Part shown: in pieces, positions 20,600 to 31,935 of the stretch
Position numbering within the stretch: the stretch's first letter is position 1
How the letters are laid out: each line of letters opens with the position of its first letter
Assembly: GCF_020509005.1 (NCBI RefSeq)
Contig: NC_063016.1
Coordinates: forward strand, 2,046,001-2,110,000
Direction of reading: 5' to 3'
Source: Fulvia fulva
Lineage: Eukaryota > Ascomycota > Dothideomycetes > Mycosphaerellales > Mycosphaerellaceae
DNA length: 64,000 nt
The notes under the pieces: model-generated
Told to the model about the DNA's origin: nothing
Databases searched by the model: none
Seen by the model: only the letters and a program-made list of their open reading frames with translations
Translations under genes and position numbers: made by a program

Positions 20600-22050
20600 C
20601 CTGCCCCTAATTTAGCGGAGTAGTGTGTTTAACATAAGTCTTAATAACAGAATCTCTAATAAAGGGTTCCGTGATCATTTCGAGTGCCCGTGTCGGCCTC
20701 GTAGTCGACTCGTCGTGTCACTATACCAAATTCTCGTTTCTCCTTTCGTTCGATCTCGCTTATTACTTCCTACTACTATCTATAGAGGTTATCGTGTTGT
20801 TATATTGCCGTGAGATCTATGTGATCCTCGTGAAGGTGTATCTAGGTATCGATCTAGTCGAATATATCGTTAAGGTTTTTCTTTTCTTGTCGGAGTTCGT
20901 CGAGTCCTTTCTAGTATATTCCTATAAACTGTTATAGCTAGTCCTCTTGACCCTAGTATCCTCCTCGTCCTTATAAGGGGTCTAAAGAAGGTCTTCTAAC
21001 AACTCTTCCTTCTACTCCCTAAGTATAGTCGGTATCTCCTAGAGATCTAACGCTACTCCTAGGTTTACTAGTTCGTAGTTATATCATGTTGAACTGTTCG
21101 CGGCGTACTATGTTTTTACCGCGACAATCCCTTACTATATAGCCTTCCTTACTATAGGCGTAGTATATTAGTTTTCCTTTTCCTTTAAAGGGCTTCCTTC
21201 GGCCCTTACCTCTATCGATCCTGTTCCCTCGTTAGGTGATGTCCAGTTCTATTAGTTACGGTCTATAGTAGGGCTGGCTTTGTCGTAGAAAGTTCCCCTT
21301 CGCCACGTAACCTATAGAGGGTTTGCGATCCGGAACGTATCCTACTATACCTCCTACCTTAGAGTCGTATTTCTTTTCCTAGTACCGTTCCTATAGCTAG
21401 TCGTCGATATCGATCGACGCCTTTATTAGCTACTCGAGGTTATTGATCTGTCCCCCGTGTCTTATAAGCTCGTCCTTAACGGAGTCCTTAAGTCTACGTC
21501 GGAACATTGTTATTAACGCCGTCTAGTCCTATCCGGTAATCTGTCCGTATTCTTTAAACTTAGCTACATACTCCGAAGTAGATATCTTCTACTTCAGGTG
21601 TTGAATGATTCGTATAGCCTATTATATTTCGTTCGAAGTCCCGAAGATCGACTTTATCTTGTCTTTAAAGAGTATATAGTTCCTAAACATTCCGGTAGGG
21701 TCTCGTTATCCTATACTATTAAGGTAGTCCTTAAGGTAAGGTTTGATCTAGTTCTACGCGCTTCTACGAAGGAACGTGATGGCGAAAATAGTTCGTTTGT
21801 CGGGGTCGACTAGGTTAAACATAAGGTACATGTCTATCTAATTGATCTAGTCGTCGAACTTAGCCCTATCCCTATAGAAGAGATCTAGCTTAGTAGCCTT
21901 GACGTCCTTCTTCCTAGGAACGGGTTCGTCGTCGTTATTAGACTCATCGTCCTTCGTAGTAGTTGTCTATAGTAGCGTACGGCGGATGCTTCCTACTTTA
22001 CTAGGGGCGGGTGTTCCCCTTCTAGCTGCCTAAGTAGCACTTATCCTAAG
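20600..22050 (-). pseudogene. Gypsy E gag relic
   Basis: From about 21960 downwards on the minus strand the broken frame reads PRKKDVKATKLDLFYRD, a FAITFLRR segment and MFRNYILFKDKIKSIFGTSNE, then QHLK and EYVAKFKEYGQIT near 21540. This is the retrotransposon gag-type capsid domain. Stops interrupt it throughout. Short plus-strand frames here (20625-20937, 21598-21813) are shadows. Confidence 0.65.
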
Positions 22051-22061
22051 GGCGTTCAAAG

Positions 22062-22443
22062 TGTTATATCTCGTTCTAGGGCTAGTCTTAAAAGAGAAGA
22101 GTCAAGTCACGTAGCGGTATTCTTTAGAGAGGCTAGGGCGAGCTAAGAGTGAAGTACAATAATTAGAGTAGAGGTCGTATTCCAATCAGTGAGATAGTAA
22201 TATAAGTTGAACGCCTCGAAGCTATAAGGGCATCTCGTCGTTCCTAAATATAAAGGAAATTCGTTCCTTTATATCTCGAATCACTAAGTCGCTAGTAAGC
22301 GAGTGATCTCGAATCACTAAGTCACTAGTAAGCGAGTGATCTCGAATCACTAAGTCACTAGTAAGCGAGTGATCTCGTATAGTACACGTGAATCTTCGGC
22401 TAATAGCCGTTCGTGCCGTCGTGGCTTAGCCCGGACCGTAATA
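22062..22443 (-). repeat. 5' LTR of gypsy E
   Basis: 382 bp, pairing with 15507-15888; the 33-bp tandem array is at 22274-22372 with several tga-to-taa changes. The two LTRs differ by scattered transitions in the RIP context. Confidence 0.9.
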
Positions 22444-22489
22444 ATTACCTTAAGGACATTACGAAGGTTTAGTAATAATGACTAAGAAC

Positions 22490-25400
22490 GGGAGATCGAC
22501 GCGTCGGCTCATCGATCTCTACGCCAAAACAAGACACATTCGAAAGCTCTTATCAAGGCCATTCTAACGATATATAAAGCAGGCCACTGCCCCTAGGACT
22601 AAGGGAGTTCTACCTCATTTAATCTAGATAGCTTAAAGCTCTCTTCACCCTATTTCTTCAGCTCTAAACGCCGCGGAGGTGCCTAGCTACATTAGGCAAC
22701 TCCTAGGCAATAGTAGCCTAGGCTACGGCACTAACGGCGCCTACGGCCCTATAGGCGAAGCCCCCCTAAGACAACTAGTAGCAACTTATAGAGGACGCAA
22801 AAAGTATAGAAACTAACGATCAGCTCCCTTACCGGTCTCTATAGGTAATGATTACTTAGCTACGCACGGCGCTTGTACTATCGTATTACCGAGGGCAACA
22901 AGAAATGAGGACGACGTCCTAGGCGATTAGTAAGGCCACCCGGAATCAACACCCCTATAGCTAGGCATCGGTCGCGGCATCGATACTAGGCCCCCGCCTA
23001 ACGTACGATATAGTTACGATCCGTATTATAGTAAAGGAAGACTAGGCCGAAGTTACGAAGCTATTAAATAAGGAGCTCGCCTAACGAATTAGTTAACTAG
23101 GGGTAGTCGTAGTAAACTAATCGTCTAACGGTACTCTATAGATCTATACTAGCTCTACTACTACTAGGAGGCACCTAGAGGCATAGCCACAGTAGGCATC
23201 TAAGGTTACGGCATTAGCGAAGGTCTTAACGAAACAATTCACGATCCTAGTCCACGACATGCCTAAGGAGTTTGACCTAACCAACTAGGGTCACCTACGC
23301 GCTCTCTAAGAGGACAACCCGGTCACTCTTAACTCTCTAATCTAGAAGGCGACTTAGCTCTATAGGAAATGGCTAGAAGGCAAGAAGGCCTCGGCGCTAA
23401 TAGTATAGCTATAAGACGCGAAAGCGGCGGATCTAGCGATAGAACAAGGCCTAGTCTAGTAATATAGCCTCAAGACAGTAGAAAAGCACTCCTCATCCTT
23501 TCGTGTCCTCTAATGCTTCAAATGCTAACAGTATAGACACTAAACCTACACGTATATAAACAAGTAGGCCTGCTCGAACTATATAGGAGACTATATATCT
23601 AGGGACTATATATCGACTACGAGACGGTACGCGAACTGTCCGGGGCACTACCTATCGTATAGTACGGAATGCCTATAGCGGAAACTAGCGAAAAACAAGG
23701 CAATCACAAACAGAACCGTCGCCCTAAGATTCTACGGCGACCGTAAGGCTAGCCTATACCGGAACTAACTAGCGGCGGTCGGGTATAAGCGCCCTAGGGC
23801 CGAGAACGATATAAAGGATGCGCAACCTAGGGCGTATAGGAGGCCACGTGCTCTACTAGCTACGGCGAGGGAATCTAACTAGGCCCGGCTCCCCTTTAGT
23901 ATATAGCCGATAGGCGTAGACTAGGACGTATAGGGCAGTAGGACATAGGACGATATAGAGGAAATGATTATCGATACCGATAACTAGCCTCGACACGCTT
24001 AGTATCATATAGTATAACGTCAACTATAGTAAGGATATAGTCTAGAACTATTTCCTATACGAGGCGGACCCGCGCGTCTACTAAGTCCTTACAATCTAGG
24101 AGCTATAGATTAACCCGTACTATAAGAGACTAACGACCTACAAGTCACTAGGCTACACGACATACCTACGAGGCGACGGCAGACCCCGTACGTGCTTCTA
24201 TATTAGCAAGGACATACTAGAATCCGACTGGGAGGTAGTGTACTACGTAGACGAAGAAGGCGGGGGCGATATTACCTCCCTCTACGTAGGTAGCACCTAG
24301 ATACACAACCTATATATACAACCGCTAGCCTCGAGGTCTAGCCGCGACCTAGGGGTCTATAGACACCTAGACAGTGCGCTTAAGAGACAAGGGTGCCACA
24401 TCGTAGTAGGAGACTTCAAGATACACCACCCTTCCTAGGAAAGCCTTATATAGCCGCACCCTATAGCCGACGAAGTACTCGACTTGATAGCGAGCAACGC
24501 AATTGCCCTTAATACCCCGAAGGACCTAGGCACCTAGAAGAGAGGGGGACTCTAAGGCACGATCGACCTCTCCTAGATCTTAGATAGCCACTACTATACG
24601 GTAACCTACTATAGGATCGAACATAAACTCGAGGCGTCGTCAGACCATATACTAGTTAGGACCTCTATTACGACATAGATATAACGTATACTAGCGGGAA
24701 CCCCTAAGCTAAACTAGGGAAAGGCCTACTAGGCTAACATCTAGGCGTACCTCGATGACTCTAAGAGGCTAGTCTAGATCGCGCAGTAGCAATATAATAG
24801 TAAAGACGAGATAGACGAAGCAGTCTAGGGGTTAATAGACGAAATAAGAAAAGCGACCTTACTTCACGTTCCGCTTGCCTAACTAACGACATAGTCTAAA
24901 CTATACTAGACGCCGGAGTGCACTACGGTAGTAAGAGAAGTAAGGAGAGCCCGCCGGGTGTGGACGAGCAGCTATAGCGAGGAGGCCTAGAACGTATATA
25001 GGGAGGCATGCTAATAGAAGAAAGCTATAATACGAAGGGAGAAAGTAGTCGGCTAGAGGGCTATAGTAGAAGAAATCGCCGGCAAGCTAGAGAGGATGTA
25101 GAAGCTAGCGAAATGGGCCCGACAGGACCCTATACAGGGCCCCTCCTTCTCTATCCTAGCGCTATAATCGCCTAGTAGCCCGGTTAGCGACCCCGAGGCT
25201 AAGGCGCGTCTACTAGCTAGCAAGTTCTTCCCGCCCCTAGTCGAGGCTGATCTAAGCGACATAAACAGCTCTACTCCCCTAGCCCCTAGCATCGCGGTCT
25301 AATAGGAGGTGTCCGAGGGAGAAGTTGCCGCTGTGCTAAGGAAGTTACCGGCGAAGAAAGCCCCGGGGCCGGATAGGATCCCAAACGAGCTACTAAAGAA

Positions 25401-27475
25401 GTGTAGAGATCAACTAGCCCTAGTAGTTATAGCGATCTTTAACGCCTGCCTATAGACCGGGTACTACCCGATAGCTTTTAAATAATCGACGACAGTAGTC
25501 CTACGTAAGTCGTAGAAGGAAGACTATACGTAGGTAAAGTCGTACCGCCTAATTACGCTCCTTAACACTCTTAGGAAGGCGCTTAAGAAGCTAGTTACAA
25601 CGAGACTCTCCGAGGCGGTAGAGGAACACTCTCTACTCCCGGACACCTAGATAGGTGCGCGCCTATAGCGATCGACGCTATCCGCGATAGAACTTATCAC
25701 CTCTTAGGTAAAGGCTATCTAGTATAAGAATAGGGACAAGGTGGCTTCCTTACTTAGCCTAGACATATCGGGAGCCTTCGACTACGTGTTATACCCGCGG
25801 CTACTCTATATCCTAAGGTCGAAAGGACTCCCTAAGTAGCTTGTTAACTTCGTACGGTCCTACCTCTAAAACCGTAGTACGTCGATCCTAGTCGGCTAGT
25901 ATAGAAGCCTATTTTAAGCAGTCTATACTAGAATCCCGTAAGGCTTAACGCTAGTACCTATTCTGTTCCTCTTCTTTATAGCGACGCTACTCCTAGCCCT
26001 AGAATCCCAGAACACCGCTACGAGCGGCTTCGTAGACGACATAAACATCCTAGCGTAGTCTTCCTCGACTAAGGAGAACTGTAGGCTACTAGAAGAGAAG
26101 CACAAGATCTACGAGGACTAGGCTAGGAGGTACGGGGCTCGGTTTGCCCTAGAAAAGTACAATCTAATACACTTTACGCGCCGGCCACGGTTCTATAATA
26201 TATAAGCTTCTATCTAGATATAGGGGCACACGACTAACCCGGCAAATCAGCTCAGGATCCTCGGACTATAGGTGGACCCGGCGCTACGGTAGAGGAAGTA
26301 CGTATAGGTAATATTACGGAAAGCTAAATAGAATATAGTATTATACTAGAGGCTTACTATATCTATATAGGGGGCGGGTTTTCGGTAGTTACGACTTCTA
26401 TATACGGCTATTATACGGCTAGTCCTTACCTATAGTAGCTAAGTATAGTCCTTAGGCGAGAGGGCCTACCTATTAAAGGGACTCGTCGCGCCGCTAGCGA
26501 AGATCTAAAACTAATGCCTAAGGAAGGTCACCGGGGCATATAAGTCGACACTAATAAGGATACTTAAGTACGAGACCGCTATACCGCCGATCGACCTATA
26601 TATCTAGGGACTACGGACCTCCTACTTAGGCAAGTCGGTATAGTACCTAGTATAGAAGGTCATAGCTAGTATAGTCGTAAGGGCCCGTAAATTAGTACTA
26701 GCGTATAAGGGTATTCGACCCGGAAACGAGCCGAACTACCGGGCAAGGGACGAATAGCTAGTAATACGATAGGAAGGTAAGAAATTATTTATAGAGTAAC
26801 TATAGAAAGAGAGGTAGAACAACTAGGGTGTAGGGCATAGTAGACGCCCTTAGCTAGCGGGACAACCTAAGGAATAGTTAGCTACGAAATCCGCGGTTAA
26901 GTACCCCCCGAAGCTTATTTACTACTACCTTACGAGGGTATAGAGTAGTATAGCAACCCAACTACGAAGCGAACACATCGGCCTCTAGGGGTACCTATTA
27001 TAGAGGAAGGCTCTAGAATATACGAATACTAGCTATCCCTACGGCTATTACTCCTAGAACGTACGGTACGTACTCCTCGTCTGTCCGAGGTAGTCGCTAG
27101 GAAGGGGGGAGTAGATAGTAAAGGCGAGGAACGGGACGATTAGGGCACTTCTTAATAACGTTAAGGACCTACGGCGTATTACGAACTAGATACTAGAGAA
27201 GGGCTAGCTAGAACAGTACCGCCTAGTAGGAGTAGTATAGGAAGAGAGGACACGGCGTAGCGCGACGAGACCGGCTAGGAGCGGGGGCTAACGGGGTAGT
27301 AATATAGACTACGTACGTTTAGAGGGAAAGCTAATCTAGATAAGGAGTAGTCGGGGGCGGGAAGGGTTTTTACCTATTCGGGTTTCCCTTTGTATATAAT
27401 AATAGATATATACCTATATAGGCCGAATAGGGTCCTAGAATAGGGGAATAACAAATCTATCTATATCTCTATTTA
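22490..27475 (+). mobile_element. LINE copy 2 (Tad-like), plus strand, RIP-degraded, near full length
   Basis: It is the mirror copy of 1353-5957. ORF1-like sequence runs about 22680-23960 (knuckle region near 23570-23690), the endonuclease about 24000-24770 (GDFKIHHPS near 24410-24440), and RT about 25310-26250 (KKAPGPDRIPNELLKK at 25340-25400; FVDDINILA near 26030). A C-terminal region runs to about 27340. A short 3' UTR ends in an atctatctatatctctatt-like tail near 27475. Stops are dense. The frames 25053-25292 and 25923-26105 on the minus strand are shadows of ORF2. Ends are approximate. Confidence 0.8.
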
Positions 27476-30400
27476 AACGACGCTAGGGGTAAAGGCGATA
27501 GAGGAGCTAATAAGCAAACTACGCCGTAACTAGAAGAAGGTACGCTAGGACGATATAAGAGACTTCCTAATAGTAAACCTATATTACCGTACCGGCGTAT
27601 ATTTACTTAAACCCGCGGGTACGTACCTAGACCTCGCGCCCGCTAACTAATCCGACTAGCGGCTTAGCGCCCGTATATAACTCTCGCGCCCTCCGCGCCT
27701 CCCTTAGATAGAATATCTATTCGACTTATACCTTACCCGACTACGTACTTATACCTACTTATAATAACCTACCGTAGTATAGGGAACTCGAGACGATAGC
27801 TTAGCTAGATTAAGTAGCGGAATAGATTACCTCGGTTATATAGTAAGTAACGGAACAATATACGCCGTTACTCCGGCCCTTAACGTAGTAGAAGGCCTTC
27901 TAGACCCCTAAATACTCTACGAAGGTAAAGGAGGCTAGAAGGGCAAGGCGATAGTAGACAAAGGAGTATACCTAAGAGACGTAGGAGCAATACTATCGCG
28001 CGATATAAGAGAAGAAGGCATAGATAAGACGCGATAAGCTATAGGACTAGAGAGCGACGATCGGGCTTATTATAGAAAACCCGGAATAGATATAGAGACT
28101 AGCTAAATAGGCACGACTACCTAAAGAGTAACGAACCCCTTACTTCTCTTTAATCGTAGACCGCGAACGGATTACCGAGACTACGTCCGGGGTAAGGCAA
28201 AAGTATTAGCCGACTATTTCTTTTCGACGTAAGTAGAGGTAGACCTTACGGATATCGACCCGAGTATATACCCGGAACCCCTAGATATAGATTAGGCGGT
28301 TAGCTCTAATATAGTAATAGGAGTTATAAGTAAGCTAAAAGGACGAAAAGCCCTAGGCCTAGATAGGATACTAAACCTACTACTAAAAGAGTATAGAGAA
28401 GAGATTACGCCGAGCCTTATAAACCTATTTACCGCGTACCTACGGCTAGGGTAATACCCGAAGCCGTATAGAGAGTCTATAATAGTAGTACTACGTAAGC
28501 TATAGAAGGAGAACTATACTTAGCTCAAATCGTATAGGCTAATTGTACTTCTAAACACGATAGGGAAGGTCCTAGAGAAGATAGTAGCCTAGAGACTTAC
28601 GTAGCTAGCCGAGAACAACTACGTACTCCTAGTAATATAGATAGGGGGAAGAAGTTAGCGATCGATACTAATAGTAATAGAGCTAATTATAGAGTAAATT
28701 CAGACCCTCTAGTACTACGGTAGGAACCGAGCGGCGTCCTTACTATCCCTCGATACTTTAGGAGCCTTTAATAACGTCTTATACTAAAGGCTAATATATA
28801 TCCTATAATAGAAAGGCATCCCCTAGTAGGTAACGAAGTTTGTCTACTCCTTTCTCTAGGAACGGACGACATATTTAGTCCTAGGGAGGTATACGTCCGA
28901 CCCGGTAAAGGTAGAGGCTAGAATACCTTAGGGATCTACTCTCTCCTATATCCTGTTTCTGATATTTATGTCTGATCTAATCTCTCTACTTACCTCTCCG
29001 TAAACCTTAGTATCGGGATTCGTAGACGATATAAACATTCTAGCCTAGTTAGACTCGATAGAGGAGAACTGTCGCCTCCTTAAAGATAGGTATAAGAAAT
29101 ACGAGGAGTAGGTAAAGAAGTATAGTACCCGGTTCGCTCCTAAAAAGTACTAGCTTATACACTTTAGCAAAGCGAGAACGTATTATAATATAAAGGCGGT
29201 GGTAAGAATCCAAGGCTACGAGACCAAGCCATTAGCGGAGCTACGAGTACTAGGGATCTAGCTCGACCCGAAGCTAAGCTAGAATGTATAGATTAAGAAA
29301 GCCTAGAGTCGAGCGTAAGTCAATGAAGCCTCGATAAAGAGGCTTACGGCATCTACATAGAGAGCAACATTCGACAAGGTAAGAGTAATGTATAAGGCGA
29401 TCGTCAGACTAGCTATGTTATACGGGGCACAGATTTGGGGAACAGGAGGCGTAGGCAAGCCGATCCCGAAACGGATAGAGCAACCCCTAAACAGGACATA
29501 GGCAGGCAACCTACGTAGGGTACTAGGGGCATATAAGACAACGTTAACAAGTACGGTAGAAATGGAGACGGGAACACTACTAATCGGCCAATATATCCGG
29601 GGAATAAGAATTCAATACGCGGCAAAGACGACAGATTACCTAGTACAAACCACGATCTAGGAGGTAAAGAATAAGATAGAAAGCCGCTACCGGAGAGGGG
29701 CCGGACATCGGACAAGCTAAAAAGAGGATGACCTTACTACCTTTACGGCCGAATAGACAAGCACCGATTGGCTAGCACGAAAAGAGGAGGAGCGTAGGGC
29801 TCGCTAGGCCGGCGGGAGCAAGGCTAAGACCTAAAGCCTAGCGGAACAGATAGCGAGCTACCTATAGGAGTAGGACTGGAAAAGGAAGCCCCCTAAGACA
29901 ATAGGCCCGATAGCACTCCGAGCCTTCTAGAGACATAACTACTAGCTATATAGGGACCTGACAAGGGCCGAAGCAAGCATAGCGATCCAAATTAGGTCCG
30001 AACACATTGGATTAAGGGCCTACCTGTTTAGGAGACGCGTACTAGACATCTAAAGCCCAGCCTACTAGTGTGGCTACCTATCGCAAAACCCAGAACATAT
30101 GCTACTACGATGCCCGTAGTGGGCGAGGGGCAGGGGAAATTGGAGGCACCAAGCGGAGAGGAGAGACTACAAGTCAATCATTAGGGACAAAGGCAACATT
30201 CGCCGAATCTCTCGGTAGATACTACAGTAGGGATACCTCTAGCAGTTTAGCCTAGCTAGCGAGACGGAGGAGTGGATGGACAAGAGGCGGAAGCTAGAGG
30301 GGTTGCAGATAGGGTAGTTATCAGGGCAGGCCCATGACACTAGCGTACCCTCAACAAGGGAAATCTAAGACGAGAACGAGGGGGAAAAGACAGGCGGGAA

Positions 30401-30535
30401 GGAGGAGGGGTCTTCACCAACACGGTTTCCCCTCTGTACATACGAAAACAAGATAGTATAGCTGCATAGGCCAAAGGGCACTACAACAGCTTAATGAAAT
30501 ATCTATCTATCTATCTATATAACTATTTATATTAG
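27476..30535 (+). mobile_element. Second, related LINE: 5'-truncated, RIP-degraded
   Basis: The RT core reads through stops: GVISKLKGRKALGLDRI near 28320, KSYRLIVLLNTIGKVLEKI near 28530, SLLSLDTLGAFNNV near 28740 and SGFVDDINILA near 29020. Towards the end lies the C-terminal zinc-binding motif CGYLSQNPEHMLLRC near 30070-30115. The 3' end is a (tatc)n run, 30500-30525. It shares 3' UTR layout with LINE copy 2 but differs in sequence, so it is a sister family. The 5' truncation is usual for LINE insertions. The last kilobase is less mutated than the rest. Confidence 0.75.
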
Positions 30536-31935
30536 TAGATGATAAGTAAGAATTTTAATGGCGTTGGGGACCACAGCAGGATCTCTGTGGATGTGGAGGG
30601 CGCGAAACTGGGCGGTTACTCTCGAGTCGTCCCCAGTGCCATTGTGTGGCAAGGTCGACTGGAGAATGGGTCTGTAGCAGCTTCAGGGTGTTATACCCTC
30701 AAAATATGTGCTCTGAGGCTCTGGGGAACAGAAGAAGATTGTATTCACACACCGGAATCCAGCATCCTCTACGACTAGTCAAAAAGTCTCAAGACGTATT
30801 ACGGTCTGCACTATGCACCATTTCCGGTAGCTCGTTCGCTTTCCACCAAGCAAGTCAGGCTATTTCACAAAATCCCGAGCAGCAGGAAGAACCGAGTCTC
30901 GCTGCGAATGATCGGCATTTCGCAACTGTTCTGTTGATGCAGAATGCTGCTGGGACCAAGATATTACAGACTCATGACTGTGGCATTTATGGTCCCTGCC
31001 AAAGTCAGGCATCGCATTACCGCTCGCATTCGGCCAGAAGAATGGGACCAGTCCAATGTCGGCAGTACAAAGAAGGCGTTCCCGTAGAGCATCCACGCAG
31101 TGATCTAGTATCTTAGCTACTGCGTACACGATCCGCAGACCTTTACTACTTACTAGTGTGGCTGTTCATGAGCCACTCGGGAGCCATATCATCAGTAGCC
31201 TGATCTCTGTAGTATTGGTAGTTGTAGTATAGATTCTCTCGAAGCATGTTCTACCGGCTATCAACTGGCGTACTAGAGGTCGGTCTTCTCCGGCTTCTAC
31301 AGTATCGAATAGCGTTGCTGCATCATCTTCTACCGCTCGCTGGTAGCTTCCTGAGCTGACCAAGACCTCTGAATTCCATGGTCAGTACTATCGGGCAGGA
31401 GTGAGACGACCGAGAGCACTTTACGCGGCTCTTATGGACCCAGCTACACGGCCGAGATCTTGACGATGCTTTGCATACTAATTAGCGTCAACTAAAATCC
31501 AGGCTCATGGCATCGAAAGTCGATTCACATTGTGGACGGTCTTCACCACCCGATTACTGGGAGCGCATGTCGGGTTTAGGCTACGGAGGGAGGACCTGGG
31601 AGAAGAAGCCAATTTTCAGTGACCCCCTGCAAGGGCTTCTGGCAAGGAGCAATAGCCCCGGAAGGAGCTAGCTCTAACGACTACTCGGACGTGAGTCGTT
31701 TGGTAGGCCAATGACATACAGATGCCGACAGATGCTGCATGCCGCGGATCCAGCAGGTATCAATTGGGAGACTGGCATTGTGCAGCGATCAGGCAGGTGC
31801 AGGTGGCCAGGATATTGTGTTGTGGTTACTGTGTTGTAACCTGGACCAATCTGCTGCAAAGACGATCAGTGCGTGGCTCAGAGCTGCCCATGCGGCTTGT
31901 TGGCGGTTCGCTTGCATGATACTGGTTCTAGCTGT
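30536..31935. other. Intergenic, left edge of gene island
   Basis: Base composition becomes normal here and RIP signs fade. Several short frames exist (for example 30646-31116 plus, 30860-31129 minus) but start at non-ATG codons or lack any recognisable domain. I see no supportable gene. Confidence 0.5.

Larger units (their letters stand above)
15507..22443 (-). mobile_element. Ty3/gypsy LTR retrotransposon E (6937 bp), RIP-damaged
   Basis: Two 382-bp LTRs (15507-15888 and 22062-22443) are flanked by the 5-bp duplication attac (15502-15506 and 22444-22448). On the minus strand the order is gag, protease, RT, RNase H, integrase, which is Ty3/gypsy order. The LTR starts are tattat/tgttat and the ends ccgtaaca/ccgtaata, i.e. 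TG...CA with RIP changes. Numerous TAG stops break all domains. A relic ORF on the opposite strand lies between the integrase and the 3' LTR. Confidence 0.92.

Noticed and set aside
30646..31116. 156-codon plus-strand frame beside the LINE end
   Set aside because: It begins at GTG, not ATG, and shows no domain; an equally long minus frame overlaps it.
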